Notes under the pieces: generated by a model | Database searches by the model: none | Told to the model about the DNA's origin: nothing | What the model saw: only the letters and a program-made list of their open reading frames with translations | In this document: in pieces, positions 17,516 to 26,262 of the stretch | How the letters are laid out: each line of letters starts with the position of its first letter | Numbering within the stretch: position 1 is the first letter of the stretch | NCBI GenBank assembly: GCA_964476705.1 | Contig: CAYZBM010000001.1 | Coordinates: 1-64,000, forward strand | Direction of reading: 5' to 3' | Length of the DNA stretch: 64,000 bases | From: CAYZBM01 sp964476705 | GTDB lineage: Bacteria; Pseudomonadota; Alphaproteobacteria; Rickettsiales; UBA6187 | Program-made: the position numbers and the translations under genes

Positions 17516-18155
17516 TTTAAGATTAGTATTCAATATCTTAATTATCGGAATTTTTGCTCTGGTAACCTCCCCTTTGCTAGCGCAAGAGTTGCCAGAATCA
17601 AATGAATATGATTCTAGCCCTGAAGAATCGCAAATAACTCCCCATGAACCGCTAGTAGTTCCAGATCAACCAATTCAAAACATTGAAAATATTAAAGACA
17701 TTAAAGATAAATCTAACCAAACTAATAATGTCCTAAATAAAATTGATTCAAAAACAGAGTCGCTAAATAATGAAATAAGCATAATTCAAGATAATTATAC
17801 CAACCACGGTTTATTTCAGGCATTAAATAAAATTACTACAAAAATTTCCAAGCTCGATATAGAAGTTAAAAATACTAATCCTAATAATAACAAAGATACC
17901 AAAACTAGTAGCGAAGTTAAAATAAACAATAATACACAATTAGTTAAGTTTGGTAATTTAGAAATTACCTTACATAAATGTTGGCAAGCAAAAGCTGATG
18001 AAGAACCAGAAAGCAAAGCTCTAATTGAAGTTTGGGAACAAGTACCTGGCGAAGAAAAAAAGCAAATCTTCTTTGGTTGGATGTTCGCCTCCTCTCCTGC
18101 CATTTCGGCAATCGAACATCCGATTTATGATTTAAGTTTGATTAAGTGTTATTAG
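17499..18155 (+). CDS. Secreted DUF2155-domain protein
   Basis: 218 residues from the ATG at 17499; a longer frame begins at 17448 but would lack a leader. A signal peptide (SLRLVFNILIIGIFALV, cleavage probably after LLAQ) is followed by a low-complexity Pro/Glu/Asn-rich spacer. The C-terminal DUF2155 domain starts near VKFGNLEITLHKCW and runs to the last Cys-Tyr, with two cysteines. It is presumably periplasmic. Function is unknown; the family is alphaproteobacterial and regularly sits next to NDUFA12/mlaD. Translational coupling with mlaD is likely because of the 17-nt overlap. Confidence 0.85.
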   Translation: MSKKNSLRLVFNILIIGIFALVTSPLLAQELPESNEYDSSPEESQITPHEPLVVPDQPIQNIENIKDIKDKSNQTNNVLNKIDSKTESLNNEISIIQDNYTNHGLFQALNKITTKISKLDIEVKNTNPNNNKDTKTSSEVKINNNTQLVKFGNLEITLHKCWQAKADEEPESKALIEVWEQVPGEEKKQIFFGWMFASSPAISAIEHPIYDLSLIKCY

Positions 18156-18201
18156 TAGTCGTATAACCCATTTAAGAAAAATATTTTTATCATTCCCTCT
18201 C

Positions 18202-18272
18202 CGTCATGCCGGTTCCTATATTTTCCCAAAATATTTTAATATTTTGTAGGAAAATAAGGAGACCGGTACCCA
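18202..18272. repeat. Palindromic repeat family A, copy 2
   Basis: CGTCATGCCGGTTCCTAT at the left end and AGGAGACCGGTACCCA at the right, with an AT-rich self-complementary centre (AAAATATTTTAATATTTT). It has the same termini and orientation as 6697-6764. Confidence 0.7.
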
Positions 18273-18381
18273 CATCAAGAGATAATCGGTTAATTAATTA
18301 CAATCCAAATAAGTTAAGGGCATAAAAGTACTCTTATCTTTTATTTTAGGTTCAAAACCAACTAAAGCTCAGGCCTAAAAA

Positions 18382-18456
18382 TGGGTCCCGGTCTCCTTAT
18401 TTTTAGGGCAAAATATTAAAATATTTTACCCTAAAAATATAGGAACCGGGATGACG
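18382..18456. repeat. Palindromic repeat family A, copy 3 (inverted)
   Basis: Starts TGGGTCCCGGTCTCCTTAT and ends ATAGGAACCGGGATGACG. This is the reverse complement of the neighbouring copy at 18202-18272 over almost its whole length. The two copies form a 255-bp inverted pair around about 110 bp of unremarkable sequence. Each copy is also internally palindromic. Confidence 0.7.
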
Positions 18457-18493
18457 GATTTTTGATTATCATATAAATTTTATCAAATATTAT

Positions 18494-18522
18494 TTGCATT
18501 ATATATTCACAATTTATATAAT
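18494..18522 (+). promoter_or_regulatory. Promoter of the decayed toxin locus
   Basis: TTGCAT (18494-18499), a 17-bp spacer and a perfect TATAAT (18517-18522). It lies 35 bp before the toxin ATG at 18557. The promoter looks intact although the genes behind it are damaged. Confidence 0.55.
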
Positions 18523-18556
18523 TTGTTTTGAGGGAATAATTATATGAGAATCAAAA

Positions 18557-18897
18557 ATGACATGTATTGTTATGCCCCTTGCAGACTTCAAAAAAAATTG
18601 CAAAAAAATATTTTCAAGTAATGAGTTAAATGCTTTTACTGATTATATAGCTGAAAATCCCACCAGAGGAGTAATTATTCCAGGAACAGGAGGAGTAAGA
18701 AAAGTTAGATGGAAGGCTAAAAATAAAGGTAAAAGTGGCGGTGCCAGAGTAATTTATTATTATTGCAATAAAAGAGTAAAATTTATCTCCTTAACATATA
18801 TTCTAAAAATAATATTAGTGATATAAGTGAAAAAAATAAAAAAACCTATCGTAGTGTATTAAAAGAATTAAAGGTAATTTATGACAAAAAAAAATAA
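18557..18897 (+). pseudogene. HigB/RelE-type toxin, frameshifted near the C-terminus
   Basis: The open frame 18557-18826 encodes 89 residues. The core is a RelE/HigB fold: ADFKKNCKKIFSS, ENPTRGVIIPGTGGVRKVRW, GKSGGARVIYYY. This aligns with the apparently intact toxin at 52417-52752 (PGTGGARKIRW, RGGVRVIYYY). After FISLT the intact copy has IYSKSDKSDF. Here one base appears lost near 18800, giving a 10-residue unrelated end. In the neighbouring frame the expected IYSKNNISDISE continues and stays open to a stop at about 18897. Such toxins cut mRNA at the ribosome. The frameshift removes the last helix and probably inactivates it. Confidence 0.75.
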
Positions 18898-19051
18898 TCT
18901 AAAAAAAGCTGCTCTTAAGAAAAAACCTAAAATGAATGCCCTAGAAAAAAGTATTCTTAAGGGCTTAAAAGAAATTATACTCATTGAAAAAGGCATATTA
19001 ACTGAAAAAGATGGTGTTACTATATATAAGTATCCAGCATCAAAGGCATAG
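18881..19051 (+). pseudogene. Truncated HigA-type antitoxin remnant
   Basis: 56 residues, beginning with a Lys-rich segment, then LEKSILKGLKEIILIEKG. This matches the N-terminal region of HigA-like antitoxins (compare IGKHLIDVIKEAI at 52119-52412). The frame stops at 19051, before any helix-turn-helix. It overlaps the end of the damaged toxin frame, the usual toxin-first order of higBA. The next 128 bp to 19179 show no HTH in any frame. This is most likely a decayed module. Confidence 0.6.
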
Positions 19052-19179
19052 TTTAGTATTTCCGCTGCTTTAAAAGCCTTGAAGACGAAGCTAAATTTAT
19101 CAAATTAGAAATAATCTTAATAATGGACCATTAAAACAAGTTCATGGCGTAAAAATGTCCAAGACATTACTTGAATATT

Positions 19180-20235
19180 TTATACCTTCTCTTTCTTCAA
19201 AAAAGCGTCAGTTTGATTTATAATTTTAAAACTACTCATGATATCTTTATTTAAGGCTGCGACTGTATTATTCTCTTTGGCTGTTTTAACATCATTTAGC
19301 AAAATACTTATAGAATTCAGTAAATCATTTATTACCTGTTCTTGTTCAAAAATAACATTACTCATTACTGAATGTTTTGCTAAAAGCTCACCACTTACTT
19401 CTTCAATAGCTTTTTTAGCTAAACCATAACGGGGAATAAAATTATGGGAAAAATCTTTTAATTCGCTCGAATTTTTATTCAATGATCCCATTGCCTGAAT
19501 AACTTGATCATTAATTTGACATAAATAATCAGAAATACATTGTGAAGTTTTTCTTAAATGCTCAAGAGTATTTTCAATACCACTTCCTTTAAGCTCATCA
19601 ATTCCTGCAACTTCAACAAAAGAATTTAATGATAATATATTAGCTTTTCTTACCGCCTTACGGGTAGAGTCAAGCAAGCCATTTAAAACACTAAACTCTT
19701 GCTTGCTTTCATCTATACTATAGGCTATGTCAGATACAATCTCATTAACTGTAACTGTTTGTTTGGCCATATCATCAATAAATAAACCAACTTTTTCACT
19801 TATACTATTATAATCATTATTAACCTGATTATCACCAACAGAGATATGTCTGGATTTAAATAATTTTAATTCTTGCGATTTTTTCTTAAAATCAGCAACA
19901 ATTACAGCTAAACTCTCAGCTAAACCATAATTATCTATGGTATTTACGGCATTTTCAGTCACAGTTTTTTCAGTTTGCAATCCTAAATTTTCCGCACTTA
20001 TTTTATAATCATTATAATCATCATATATAACATTTTCAGCGGCATTTTTTATCTGCTCAATTTTTTGGCGATCTAATTTTGCCTCTATTTGTGCATCTAT
20101 TTGTGCATCTATTTGTACTTGCTTAGCTAAATTTGTTTGCTCTTCATCAATATTTTTAATAATGATCCTAGATTTAAAAGGAACTTGCTCTTGGGTATCA
20201 ACAAATCCGGAGTTTTTCCTCGAAAAAATCCCCAT
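19180..20235 (-). CDS. Soluble chemoreceptor-like coiled-coil protein
   Basis: 351 residues from the ATG at 20235, which has a GGAG site 6 nt before it; an upstream TTG at 20247 is less likely. No membrane segment. The N-terminus carries a short repeat (QIDAQIDAQIEA). The C-terminal half is a long helical region resembling a methyl-accepting chemotaxis signalling hairpin. Residues 197-232 (RKANILSLNSFVEVAG through the LEHLRKTSQ segment) mirror the family's tip, in which NLLALNAAIEAARAGE precedes VRKLA. The CheA/CheW-contacting residues are poorly kept. It is transcribed divergently from a sensor kinase, suggesting a shared pathway. Identification rests on pattern similarity; a generic coiled-coil protein is possible. 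Confidence 0.55.
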   Translation of the reverse strand: MGIFSRKNSGFVDTQEQVPFKSRIIIKNIDEEQTNLAKQVQIDAQIDAQIEAKLDRQKIEQIKNAAENVIYDDYNDYKISAENLGLQTEKTVTENAVNTIDNYGLAESLAVIVADFKKKSQELKLFKSRHISVGDNQVNNDYNSISEKVGLFIDDMAKQTVTVNEIVSDIAYSIDESKQEFSVLNGLLDSTRKAVRKANILSLNSFVEVAGIDELKGSGIENTLEHLRKTSQCISDYLCQINDQVIQAMGSLNKNSSELKDFSHNFIPRYGLAKKAIEEVSGELLAKHSVMSNVIFEQEQVINDLLNSISILLNDVKTAKENNTVAALNKDIMSSFKIINQTDAFLKKEKV

Positions 20236-20478
20236 AATTATCTCCAATTATAAATTGATATATAAGAAACTTTATTTAAATTAATTATTTATAAAACAGC
20301 ACATAAATTATTTGCTTACTATTTCTATCATAAGCTAATTAAAAATAAAATTGAAACTATAAGAAAAAAAATATAATAGTTATTAAACTATTATTTGAAA
20401 TATTTTAGAAAATTTAAAAAGAATTAATTGATATTTCTTCACTCTATAAAACAAAAAAAACATTATTATCAGCAAGTT

Positions 20479-21615
20479 ATGCTTAAACATAAAACTATAA
20501 AGTTAAATATAACTTTAAACTTCATGGTGGCAAATATATTCGCTACCGCTTTAGGCTTAACTATTTTTCACAACCTAAAAAGTGACAATCTTGCAACTTA
20601 CTTTATTGCAGTAAGTACAGCAGCAGCCTTTAGTCTAATTTTCGCCCTACTCTGGCAGCGAGAAATTTTAAAACCAATAGAAAATTTAAAGTTATATCTT
20701 ACTTCACTAATAGACGAAAATAGCAGGAAAATTAAAAATATTACCGAGCCAAAAGTAACTTTTAACGAGCTAAATGAGATAAAATTATTAGCTAGAAATT
20801 TACATTTAAAGCTTAAAACCGCAAATAATAATTTAGCTAAGGCAAAAAGTAATCATGAGCTAGAAAAAAAGAATCTTTTATCTTCGATTAATCATGAATT
20901 TCGTACTCCCTTAAACGCCATAATAAATTTTTCTGATATTCAAAAAAATGAGCTGATGGGGCCGATGCAAAATAAAAAATATCTTGAATATGCTGGAGAT
21001 ATTAATAAGGCTGGGCATTATTTATTAGCTTTAGTGCAGAATCTTATAGACATTAGTCGGGTTGAAGATAAATATCTAAATATTAGTAATAAAATAATTG
21101 ATCTAAATACTGCAATTTTCTCTGTAAAAGATAAGTTAGGGTCTGGTATTAAGAAAAAAGAAATTAATCTGCATATAAATTTAGATAAAAGCTTGCCACA
21201 TATAAATAATGATGAAGAAAAATTTAAACAAATTATATTTTATGCCTTAATATATCTAGTAGAAATAACTAATAAACAGGGTAATATTTTACTTACTGCT
21301 AGTTTACAAACTATTTCTACGGAAGATTATATAATTATTCATCTAGAAAATGATAATAACGAGACTGACTCTAACAATAATAAAAATATTAACTACATAA
21401 TCACTAATTATGGTCTAGTTACTGGTGGATTAACTAGATTATATGAAATTGCAAAAACCGGTTTAACTTTAGCAACTAAACTAACTCATATGCTTGGTGG
21501 GAATCTAATTATTAAAAATAAAAGCAATAAAGGTAACATAATCGAGATAAGAGTACCTGTAGATAACAATACTATACCACAAAAACAAGAAATACTTGAA
21601 AAAGAGTTTGCGTAA
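20479..21615 (+). CDS. Membrane sensor histidine kinase with degenerate ATP domain
   Basis: 378 residues from the ATG at 20479; a TTG at 20428 would add 17. Two N-terminal membrane segments (about 9-30 and 41-59) flank a very short periplasmic loop. A HAMP-like linker and coiled coil follow, then a HisKA domain with an intact H-box (SINHEFRTPLNAI, His139) and the PleC-like run KKYLEYAGDINKAGHYLLAL. In the catalytic domain the N-box asparagines are missing (FKQIIFYALIYLVE) and the G-boxes are reduced to KTGLTLATKL and LGGNLIIKNKS. It may act as phosphatase, scaffold or pseudokinase. Its response regulator is not in the window. Confidence 0.8.
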   Translation: MLKHKTIKLNITLNFMVANIFATALGLTIFHNLKSDNLATYFIAVSTAAAFSLIFALLWQREILKPIENLKLYLTSLIDENSRKIKNITEPKVTFNELNEIKLLARNLHLKLKTANNNLAKAKSNHELEKKNLLSSINHEFRTPLNAIINFSDIQKNELMGPMQNKKYLEYAGDINKAGHYLLALVQNLIDISRVEDKYLNISNKIIDLNTAIFSVKDKLGSGIKKKEINLHINLDKSLPHINNDEEKFKQIIFYALIYLVEITNKQGNILLTASLQTISTEDYIIIHLENDNNETDSNNNKNINYIITNYGLVTGGLTRLYEIAKTGLTLATKLTHMLGGNLIIKNKSNKGNIIEIRVPVDNNTIPQKQEILEKEFA

Positions 21616-21803
21616 TCTATATATAGTTCTATTGATATTTATAGTGAATTAAAAAAAGATCTAGATTAAAAAAATATAATATTGATCTTTTTTGTTAATG
21701 AACTATATCCTAGAAAGACAGGCTATGCCTGGCTTGTCTGGGATCCATAATAAAAAAATAAGAACTTCCATTTAATTATACCCCAAGTTATTTTTAAGTA
21801 AGT

Positions 21804-23801
21804 ATGAACAAAAAACCAATTACTACCAATAAAAAAACCTCAAATAATGATAATTATAACGCCGAACATATTGAGGTCTTAGAAGGTTTAGAGCCTGTAA
21901 GAAGACGTCCTGGCATGTATATTGGTGGTACTGATAAAACTGCCCTACATCATTTAGTTAAGGAAGTATTTGATAACTCAATGGATGAAGTCGTCGCTGG
22001 CTTTGCTACGTTTATCGAACTTATTATGCATAAAGATGGCAGTATAACAATTAGAGATAATGGTAGAGGGATTCCAATTGATCCACATCCAAAATTCCCT
22101 AAGAAATCAGCCTTAGAAGTAATAATGACTACCTTACATTCTGGGGGTAAATTTAGTGGTAAAGTTTATGAAACGTCTGGTGGCTTACATGGAGTGGGAA
22201 TTTCGGTAGTTAATGCCCTCTCCTCTAAAATGAGAGTTATCGTTACTAGAGATGGTAAAAAATGGGAGCAAAATTTCTCTCAAGGCCATGCTACAGACAA
22301 GTTAAAAAATATAGGTACTGCCAACAAAAATGAAAGTGGCACTGAGATTACTTTCTACCCAGATTTAACAATATTTGATGAAGGGGTTAGTTTTGATCCT
22401 AATAGATTATATAAATTGGCCAGATCTAAAGCCTATTTACATAAAGGAGTCGAAATCCGCTGGAAATGCGATGAGGCTTTACTTAACAACAATAAAAATA
22501 ATATCCCAGCAGAAGAAGTTATCCATTTTCCAAAAGGTCTTGAAGATTATTTAGAAAGCGCCTTAGATGGAATCGAAACAGTATGCAATAAATCTTTTGC
22601 TGGATCTGCAAATTTAAGTGATAATCAAGGAAGAGTTGAATGGGCTTTACACTGGATCTACAAAAGAGATACTTCTATTCAATCTTATTGTAATACAGTC
22701 AATACTGCCCAAGGTGGTAGCCATGAAACTGGCCTTAAAAACGGAATTTATCGGGCAATAAAAGAATTTGCTGAACTTACCGGCAATAAAAAAGCTGCGC
22801 AAATAATTTCTGACGACGTATCTAGTAGTCTATTTGGAATCTTATCTTTATTTATTAGAGATCCACAATTTCAAGGACAAACCAAAGATAAATTATCTAA
22901 TAGACCCGTTATTAAATTAGTCGAGAATGTTATTAAAGACCATTTTGATCATTGGCTAAGTGGCAATAAAAATGAGGCTATTGAGTTAGTTAATTTTATT
23001 TTAGAACGCGCTGAAGAAAGAATCTCAAGAAAACAATCTAAAGATATTAGCCGAAAAAATGCCGTCCAAAAATTACGCTTACCTGGTAAACTTGCCGATT
23101 GCACCAGACAAACACCAAATGGTACTGAAATATTCTTAGTTGAGGGTGATTCTGCAGGAGGCTCTGCTAAAATGGCCAGGAGCCGTGAAACTCAAGCTAT
23201 ACTTCCTCTACGTGGAAAAATCTTGAATGTTGCAAGCGCTACTAAAGATAAAATAGCTGCCAATCAAGAGATTCAAGATATCAATCTAGCTCTTGGCTGC
23301 GGAGTACTAGAATATTATAACAATGCCGATTTACGTTATGACAAAGTAATTATTATGACCGACGCCGATGTTGATGGCGCGCATATAGCCTCACTTTTAA
23401 TGACCTATTTCTACCTATTTATGCCAAAATTAATTGATGAGGGACATCTTTATTTAGCACAACCTCCCCTTTACCGGATCACGCATAATAATCAAACTTA
23501 TTATGCGGCAAACGAAAAGGAAAAAGATAAATTAGTAGCTAAACTAACCGCAAAAAGAGGTAATGTCGAAGTTGGCAGATTTAAAGGTTTGGGTGAAATG
23601 ACCCCGCCGCAACTTAAAGAAACCACTATGGATATTACCAAAAGAATATTGCTAAGGGTAAGTATTGATGAGACCAATCAGCAACTATCTGAAACCAGGG
23701 TTGAGGAATTAATGGGTAAACGCCCAGAATTACGCTTTAAATTTATTACCGAACAAAGCGCTATTATGGGAGATGCCTTTAAAGATAAATTAGATATATA
23801 A
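21804..23801 (+). CDS. parE: DNA topoisomerase IV subunit B
   Basis: 665 residues, the ParE length; GyrB would be nearer 800. The GHKL ATPase domain has VFDNSMDE, DNGRGIP and GLHGVGISVVNAL. The transducer domain and the TOPRIM domain follow, with EGDSAGGSAKMARSRETQ and the metal-binding DADVDGAHI. The protein ends after the RFKFITEQSAIMGD segment. With ParC it decatenates daughter chromosomes. A short gene-free stretch of 188 bp precedes it. parC is not adjacent. No anomalies. Confidence 0.95.
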   Translation: MNKKPITTNKKTSNNDNYNAEHIEVLEGLEPVRRRPGMYIGGTDKTALHHLVKEVFDNSMDEVVAGFATFIELIMHKDGSITIRDNGRGIPIDPHPKFPKKSALEVIMTTLHSGGKFSGKVYETSGGLHGVGISVVNALSSKMRVIVTRDGKKWEQNFSQGHATDKLKNIGTANKNESGTEITFYPDLTIFDEGVSFDPNRLYKLARSKAYLHKGVEIRWKCDEALLNNNKNNIPAEEVIHFPKGLEDYLESALDGIETVCNKSFAGSANLSDNQGRVEWALHWIYKRDTSIQSYCNTVNTAQGGSHETGLKNGIYRAIKEFAELTGNKKAAQIISDDVSSSLFGILSLFIRDPQFQGQTKDKLSNRPVIKLVENVIKDHFDHWLSGNKNEAIELVNFILERAEERISRKQSKDISRKNAVQKLRLPGKLADCTRQTPNGTEIFLVEGDSAGGSAKMARSRETQAILPLRGKILNVASATKDKIAANQEIQDINLALGCGVLEYYNNADLRYDKVIIMTDADVDGAHIASLLMTYFYLFMPKLIDEGHLYLAQPPLYRITHNNQTYYAANEKEKDKLVAKLTAKRGNVEVGRFKGLGEMTPPQLKETTMDITKRILLRVSIDETNQQLSETRVEELMGKRPELRFKFITEQSAIMGDAFKDKLDI

Positions 23802-23886
23802 GCTATCTTATTGCGCAAATATTCTTTGTTTTCATAACAAATTAATAAATATTAACAAAAAAATAGATTATTCTATTGATCCTATG

Positions 23887-23915
23887 TTGCACCCATAAAG
23901 AACTTATGTTAAAAT
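23887..23915 (+). promoter_or_regulatory. Promoter of the small-gene pair
   Basis: TTGCAC (23887-23892), exactly 17 bp, then TAAAAT (23910-23915), 41 bp before the ATG at 23956. It is one of the better sigma70 matches in the window. Confidence 0.5.
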
Positions 23916-23955
23916 TTACAGGTTAGGTCTTCAAGTTCTTTTAAGTTAAGGTTTT

Positions 23956-24285
23956 ATGAGCGAATTGACTAAAGAGCAATATGAACAAAGCTACAACAAG
24001 ATTGTAAAATTTTACGATCTTGCTGATGATTTACTAAGTACAGTAAACGCTCCAGGAGTTAAAGATCCGCTAGAAAGAGTTAATTTGGTAGAGCCTTTAG
24101 TTAAAAAAGTAGAAGAAGCTACCGATACTATAGCAACTGAGTATAGAGAATTTGTTGCAACTGGTAAAAAACCAGGAATACTTGGACGCAAAAGAATAGA
24201 AAAAGCATTATATAATTTATATGAAATTATTAATACTTATAAAGAATTAGAAACAAAAACAAAGAAAATAACAGATAGTAAGTAG
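23956..24285 (+). CDS. Small helical protein of unknown function
   Basis: 109 residues, charged and almost entirely helical by composition; no signal peptide, membrane segment or Cys. A notable segment is KFYDLADDLLSTVNAPGV, followed by heptad-like LVEPLVKKVEEATDTI. A basic GRKRIEKALYNLYEIIN region and a Lys/Thr-rich end follow. I do not recognise a family. Start supported by a promoter 41 bp upstream. A second small gene follows after 13 bp with its own GGAG site, so the two form a bicistronic unit. Confidence 0.7.
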   Translation: MSELTKEQYEQSYNKIVKFYDLADDLLSTVNAPGVKDPLERVNLVEPLVKKVEEATDTIATEYREFVATGKKPGILGRKRIEKALYNLYEIINTYKELETKTKKITDSK

Positions 24286-24298
24286 ATGGAGAAATAAT

Positions 24299-24472
24299 AT
24301 GGGATTAGGAATAGAGAGTAGCAATGCAGATGCTCATTTAGATAATCTTAGCAATGTTGCTAGGATTATGCGTGAAGATCTTGGAGTTAACGGACCTTCT
24401 GAATTGCTAAACCATGTAATGGTAGAAGCTCAAATAAGATCCCACGAACAATTTACAGGTCGTCCTCTATAA
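24299..24472 (+). CDS. 57-residue protein of unknown function
   Basis: Begins MGLGIESSNADAHLDN and ends RSHEQFTGRPL. The ATG is preceded by ATGGAGAAATAAT, a good GGAG ribosome-binding site at 8-nt spacing. It lies 13 bp after the preceding 109-residue gene, on the same strand. Predicted mostly helical and soluble. The close spacing and good ribosome-binding site argue that it is real despite its size; no family is recognised. Confidence 0.55.
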   Translation: MGLGIESSNADAHLDNLSNVARIMREDLGVNGPSELLNHVMVEAQIRSHEQFTGRPL

Positions 24473-24519
24473 TTTACTACAATTACAAGAAAATATTTTT
24501 AAGACTTTTTTATAGAGAC

Positions 24520-25461
24520 TCAATGATTCAAAAACTTCTCTGCATCTAAAGCCGCCATACAACCAGTACCTGCAGCTGTTACCGCCTGACGATAAATTTT
24601 ATCTTGTACATCACCACACGCAAATACCCCTGGAATATTAGTATTGGTAGTTCCTGGCTTTACTATTATATAACCTTCAGCATCTAAATTTATCTGACCT
24701 TTAAAAATATCAGTATTTGGTTTATGACCAATAGCGATAAAAATACCATGAACATTTATATCTTTAAGTTTGCCGGTATTTACATCTTTAAGTCTAGCGC
24801 CAGTAACACCTAAGGGATCTTCAGTTCCTAAAACTTCATCTAATTCATGATTCCAGATAACTTCGATTTTGCTATTTTTAAATAAACGCTCTTGGAGAAT
24901 TTTTTCGGCTCGAAAACTATCTCTTCTATGCACTAAAATTACTTTGCTGGCATGATTAGTTAAATATAAAGCTTCTTCAACGGCAGTATTACCGCCACCT
25001 ACAACTATTACTTCTTTGCCTCTATAGAAAAAACCATCACAAGTTGCACAACCAGAAACCCCATAACCTTGGAACTTTTTCTCAGTATCAAGACCTAGCC
25101 ACTTTGCTTGCGCACCAGTTGCAATAATTACTGATTTTGCAGTAAAAGTAACACCAGATTCGGTAATTGCAGTAAAAGGCGATTTTTTAAAATCAACAGA
25201 TTTTACATGATCAAAAATTATTTCGGTACCAACTTTAGTGGCCTGCGCTTGCATTTGCTCCATAAGCCATGGACCTTGGATAGTTTCAGCAAATCCTGGA
25301 TAATTTTCAACGTCAGTAGTAACGGTGAGCTGACCGCCTGGTTGCATGCCTTGTACTAATATAGGTTTTAAATTAGCTCTAGCAGCATAAACCGCCGCAG
25401 TATAACCTGCAGGACCTGAACCAATAATTAGCAAATCAGTATTTCTCACCGTCATAATCAT
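24520..25461 (-). CDS. trxB: Thioredoxin reductase
   Basis: 313 residues. FAD-binding [16 protein letters not shown] at the N-terminus, redox-active Cys138-Ala-Thr-Cys141 in GCATCDGFF, the NADPH-binding [13 protein letters not shown] with HRRDSFRA, and the C-terminal FAD motif [10 protein letters not shown]. It passes electrons from NADPH to thioredoxin. It lies 43 bp downstream of the peroxiredoxin gene on the same strand, so the two probably form a peroxide-defence unit. Start at 25461 or at the ATG two codons later; both fit. Confidence 0.96.
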   Translation of the reverse strand: MIMTVRNTDLLIIGSGPAGYTAAVYAARANLKPILVQGMQPGGQLTVTTDVENYPGFAETIQGPWLMEQMQAQATKVGTEIIFDHVKSVDFKKSPFTAITESGVTFTAKSVIIATGAQAKWLGLDTEKKFQGYGVSGCATCDGFFYRGKEVIVVGGGNTAVEEALYLTNHASKVILVHRRDSFRAEKILQERLFKNSKIEVIWNHELDEVLGTEDPLGVTGARLKDVNTGKLKDINVHGIFIAIGHKPNTDIFKGQINLDAEGYIIVKPGTTNTNIPGVFACGDVQDKIYRQAVTAAGTGCMAALDAEKFLNH

Positions 25462-25504
25462 CCAATATTTTTATATAAAAAATTAAAAACTTACCTTTAG
25501 CTAA

Positions 25505-26110
25505 CTAAAGATTTTTAGCATTTTCAGCTAGATATTCAGCAACTCCTGCTCCAGTTGCCTTCATACCTTTTTTGCCTTTATTCCAGTTGGCTGGACATAC
25601 TTCACCATGATTCTCATGGAATTCTAAAGCCTCAACCATACGCAGAGCTTCTTCAATATTTCTACCAAGTGGCAAATCATTAACTACTTGATGCCTTACA
25701 ACACCATGTTTATCAATTAAAAAAGTTCCTCTTAACGCAACTCCAGCATCTTCAATTAAAACATCATAATCACGAGCGATCTGTTTAGTTAAATCCGCAA
25801 CTAAAGGATACTGAACATTACCAATTCCACCTTTTTCAATTGGAGTATTTTTCCATGCTAAATGGCTAAAATGTGAATCAACACTAACGCCTATTACTTC
25901 AGCATTTTTCGCTTTAAAAGCGGCCAAATGATTATTAAAAGCAATAATCTCAGAAGGACAAACAAAAGTAAAATCTAGTGGATAGAAAAATAATACGCCA
26001 ACCCGGCCTTTTAAATAGGCTTTTAAGTTAAAACTATCATTAATCTCGTTACTTGGCATAACTGCCTTTGCTGTAAAATCTGGAGCCGGTTTTCCTACAA
26101 GTACTGCCAT
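25505..26110 (-). CDS. ahpC: 2-Cys peroxiredoxin (AhpC/Prx type)
   Basis: 201 residues. Peroxidatic Cys51 lies in [13 protein letters not shown] and resolving Cys172 in HGEVCPANW. The conserved catalytic Thr and Arg lie in the DFTFVCP region and LRGTFLID. This is a typical 2-Cys Prx that reduces H2O2 and organic peroxides and is recycled by thioredoxin. It is encoded just before trxB on the same strand, giving a peroxiredoxin-thioredoxin reductase pair; no ahpF is present. A near-consensus promoter lies upstream at 26207-26237. Confidence 0.95.
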   Translation of the reverse strand: MAVLVGKPAPDFTAKAVMPSNEINDSFNLKAYLKGRVGVLFFYPLDFTFVCPSEIIAFNNHLAAFKAKNAEVIGVSVDSHFSHLAWKNTPIEKGGIGNVQYPLVADLTKQIARDYDVLIEDAGVALRGTFLIDKHGVVRHQVVNDLPLGRNIEEALRMVEALEFHENHGEVCPANWNKGKKGMKATGAGVAEYLAENAKNL

Positions 26111-26206
26111 AAATAAAATCCTATTTAATAAATTTAATTTTTAATAAAATAACACCATAGCCGTACAAATCTTAGGTTTATACGAAATAGTATCTAATTA
26201 GTCCGA

Positions 26207-26237
26207 ATTATATGGTATTATCAAGATAGCTTGTCAA
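26207..26237 (-). promoter_or_regulatory. Promoter of the ahpC-trxB unit
   Basis: On the minus strand a perfect TTGACA (26237-26232) and a perfect TATAAT (26212-26207) are separated by 19 bp, two more than optimal. An alternative -35, TTGATA, lies closer. Directly after the -10 is a CTAATTAG palindrome that could be an operator. The long spacer resembles promoters that need an activator or DNA distortion, but no regulator is identified. Confidence 0.5.
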
Positions 26238-26262
26238 GATCTTCCACTTTAAAATAATATAT

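Noticed and set aside
21710..21755. Possible fourth copy of repeat family A (CTGGCTTGTCTGGGATCC)
   Set aside because: Only a short, imperfect resemblance to the family termini; arms do not pair cleanly.
21804..23801. gyrB as the identity of the topoisomerase subunit
   Set aside because: Length (665) and the absence of the GyrB-specific C-terminal insert favour parE.
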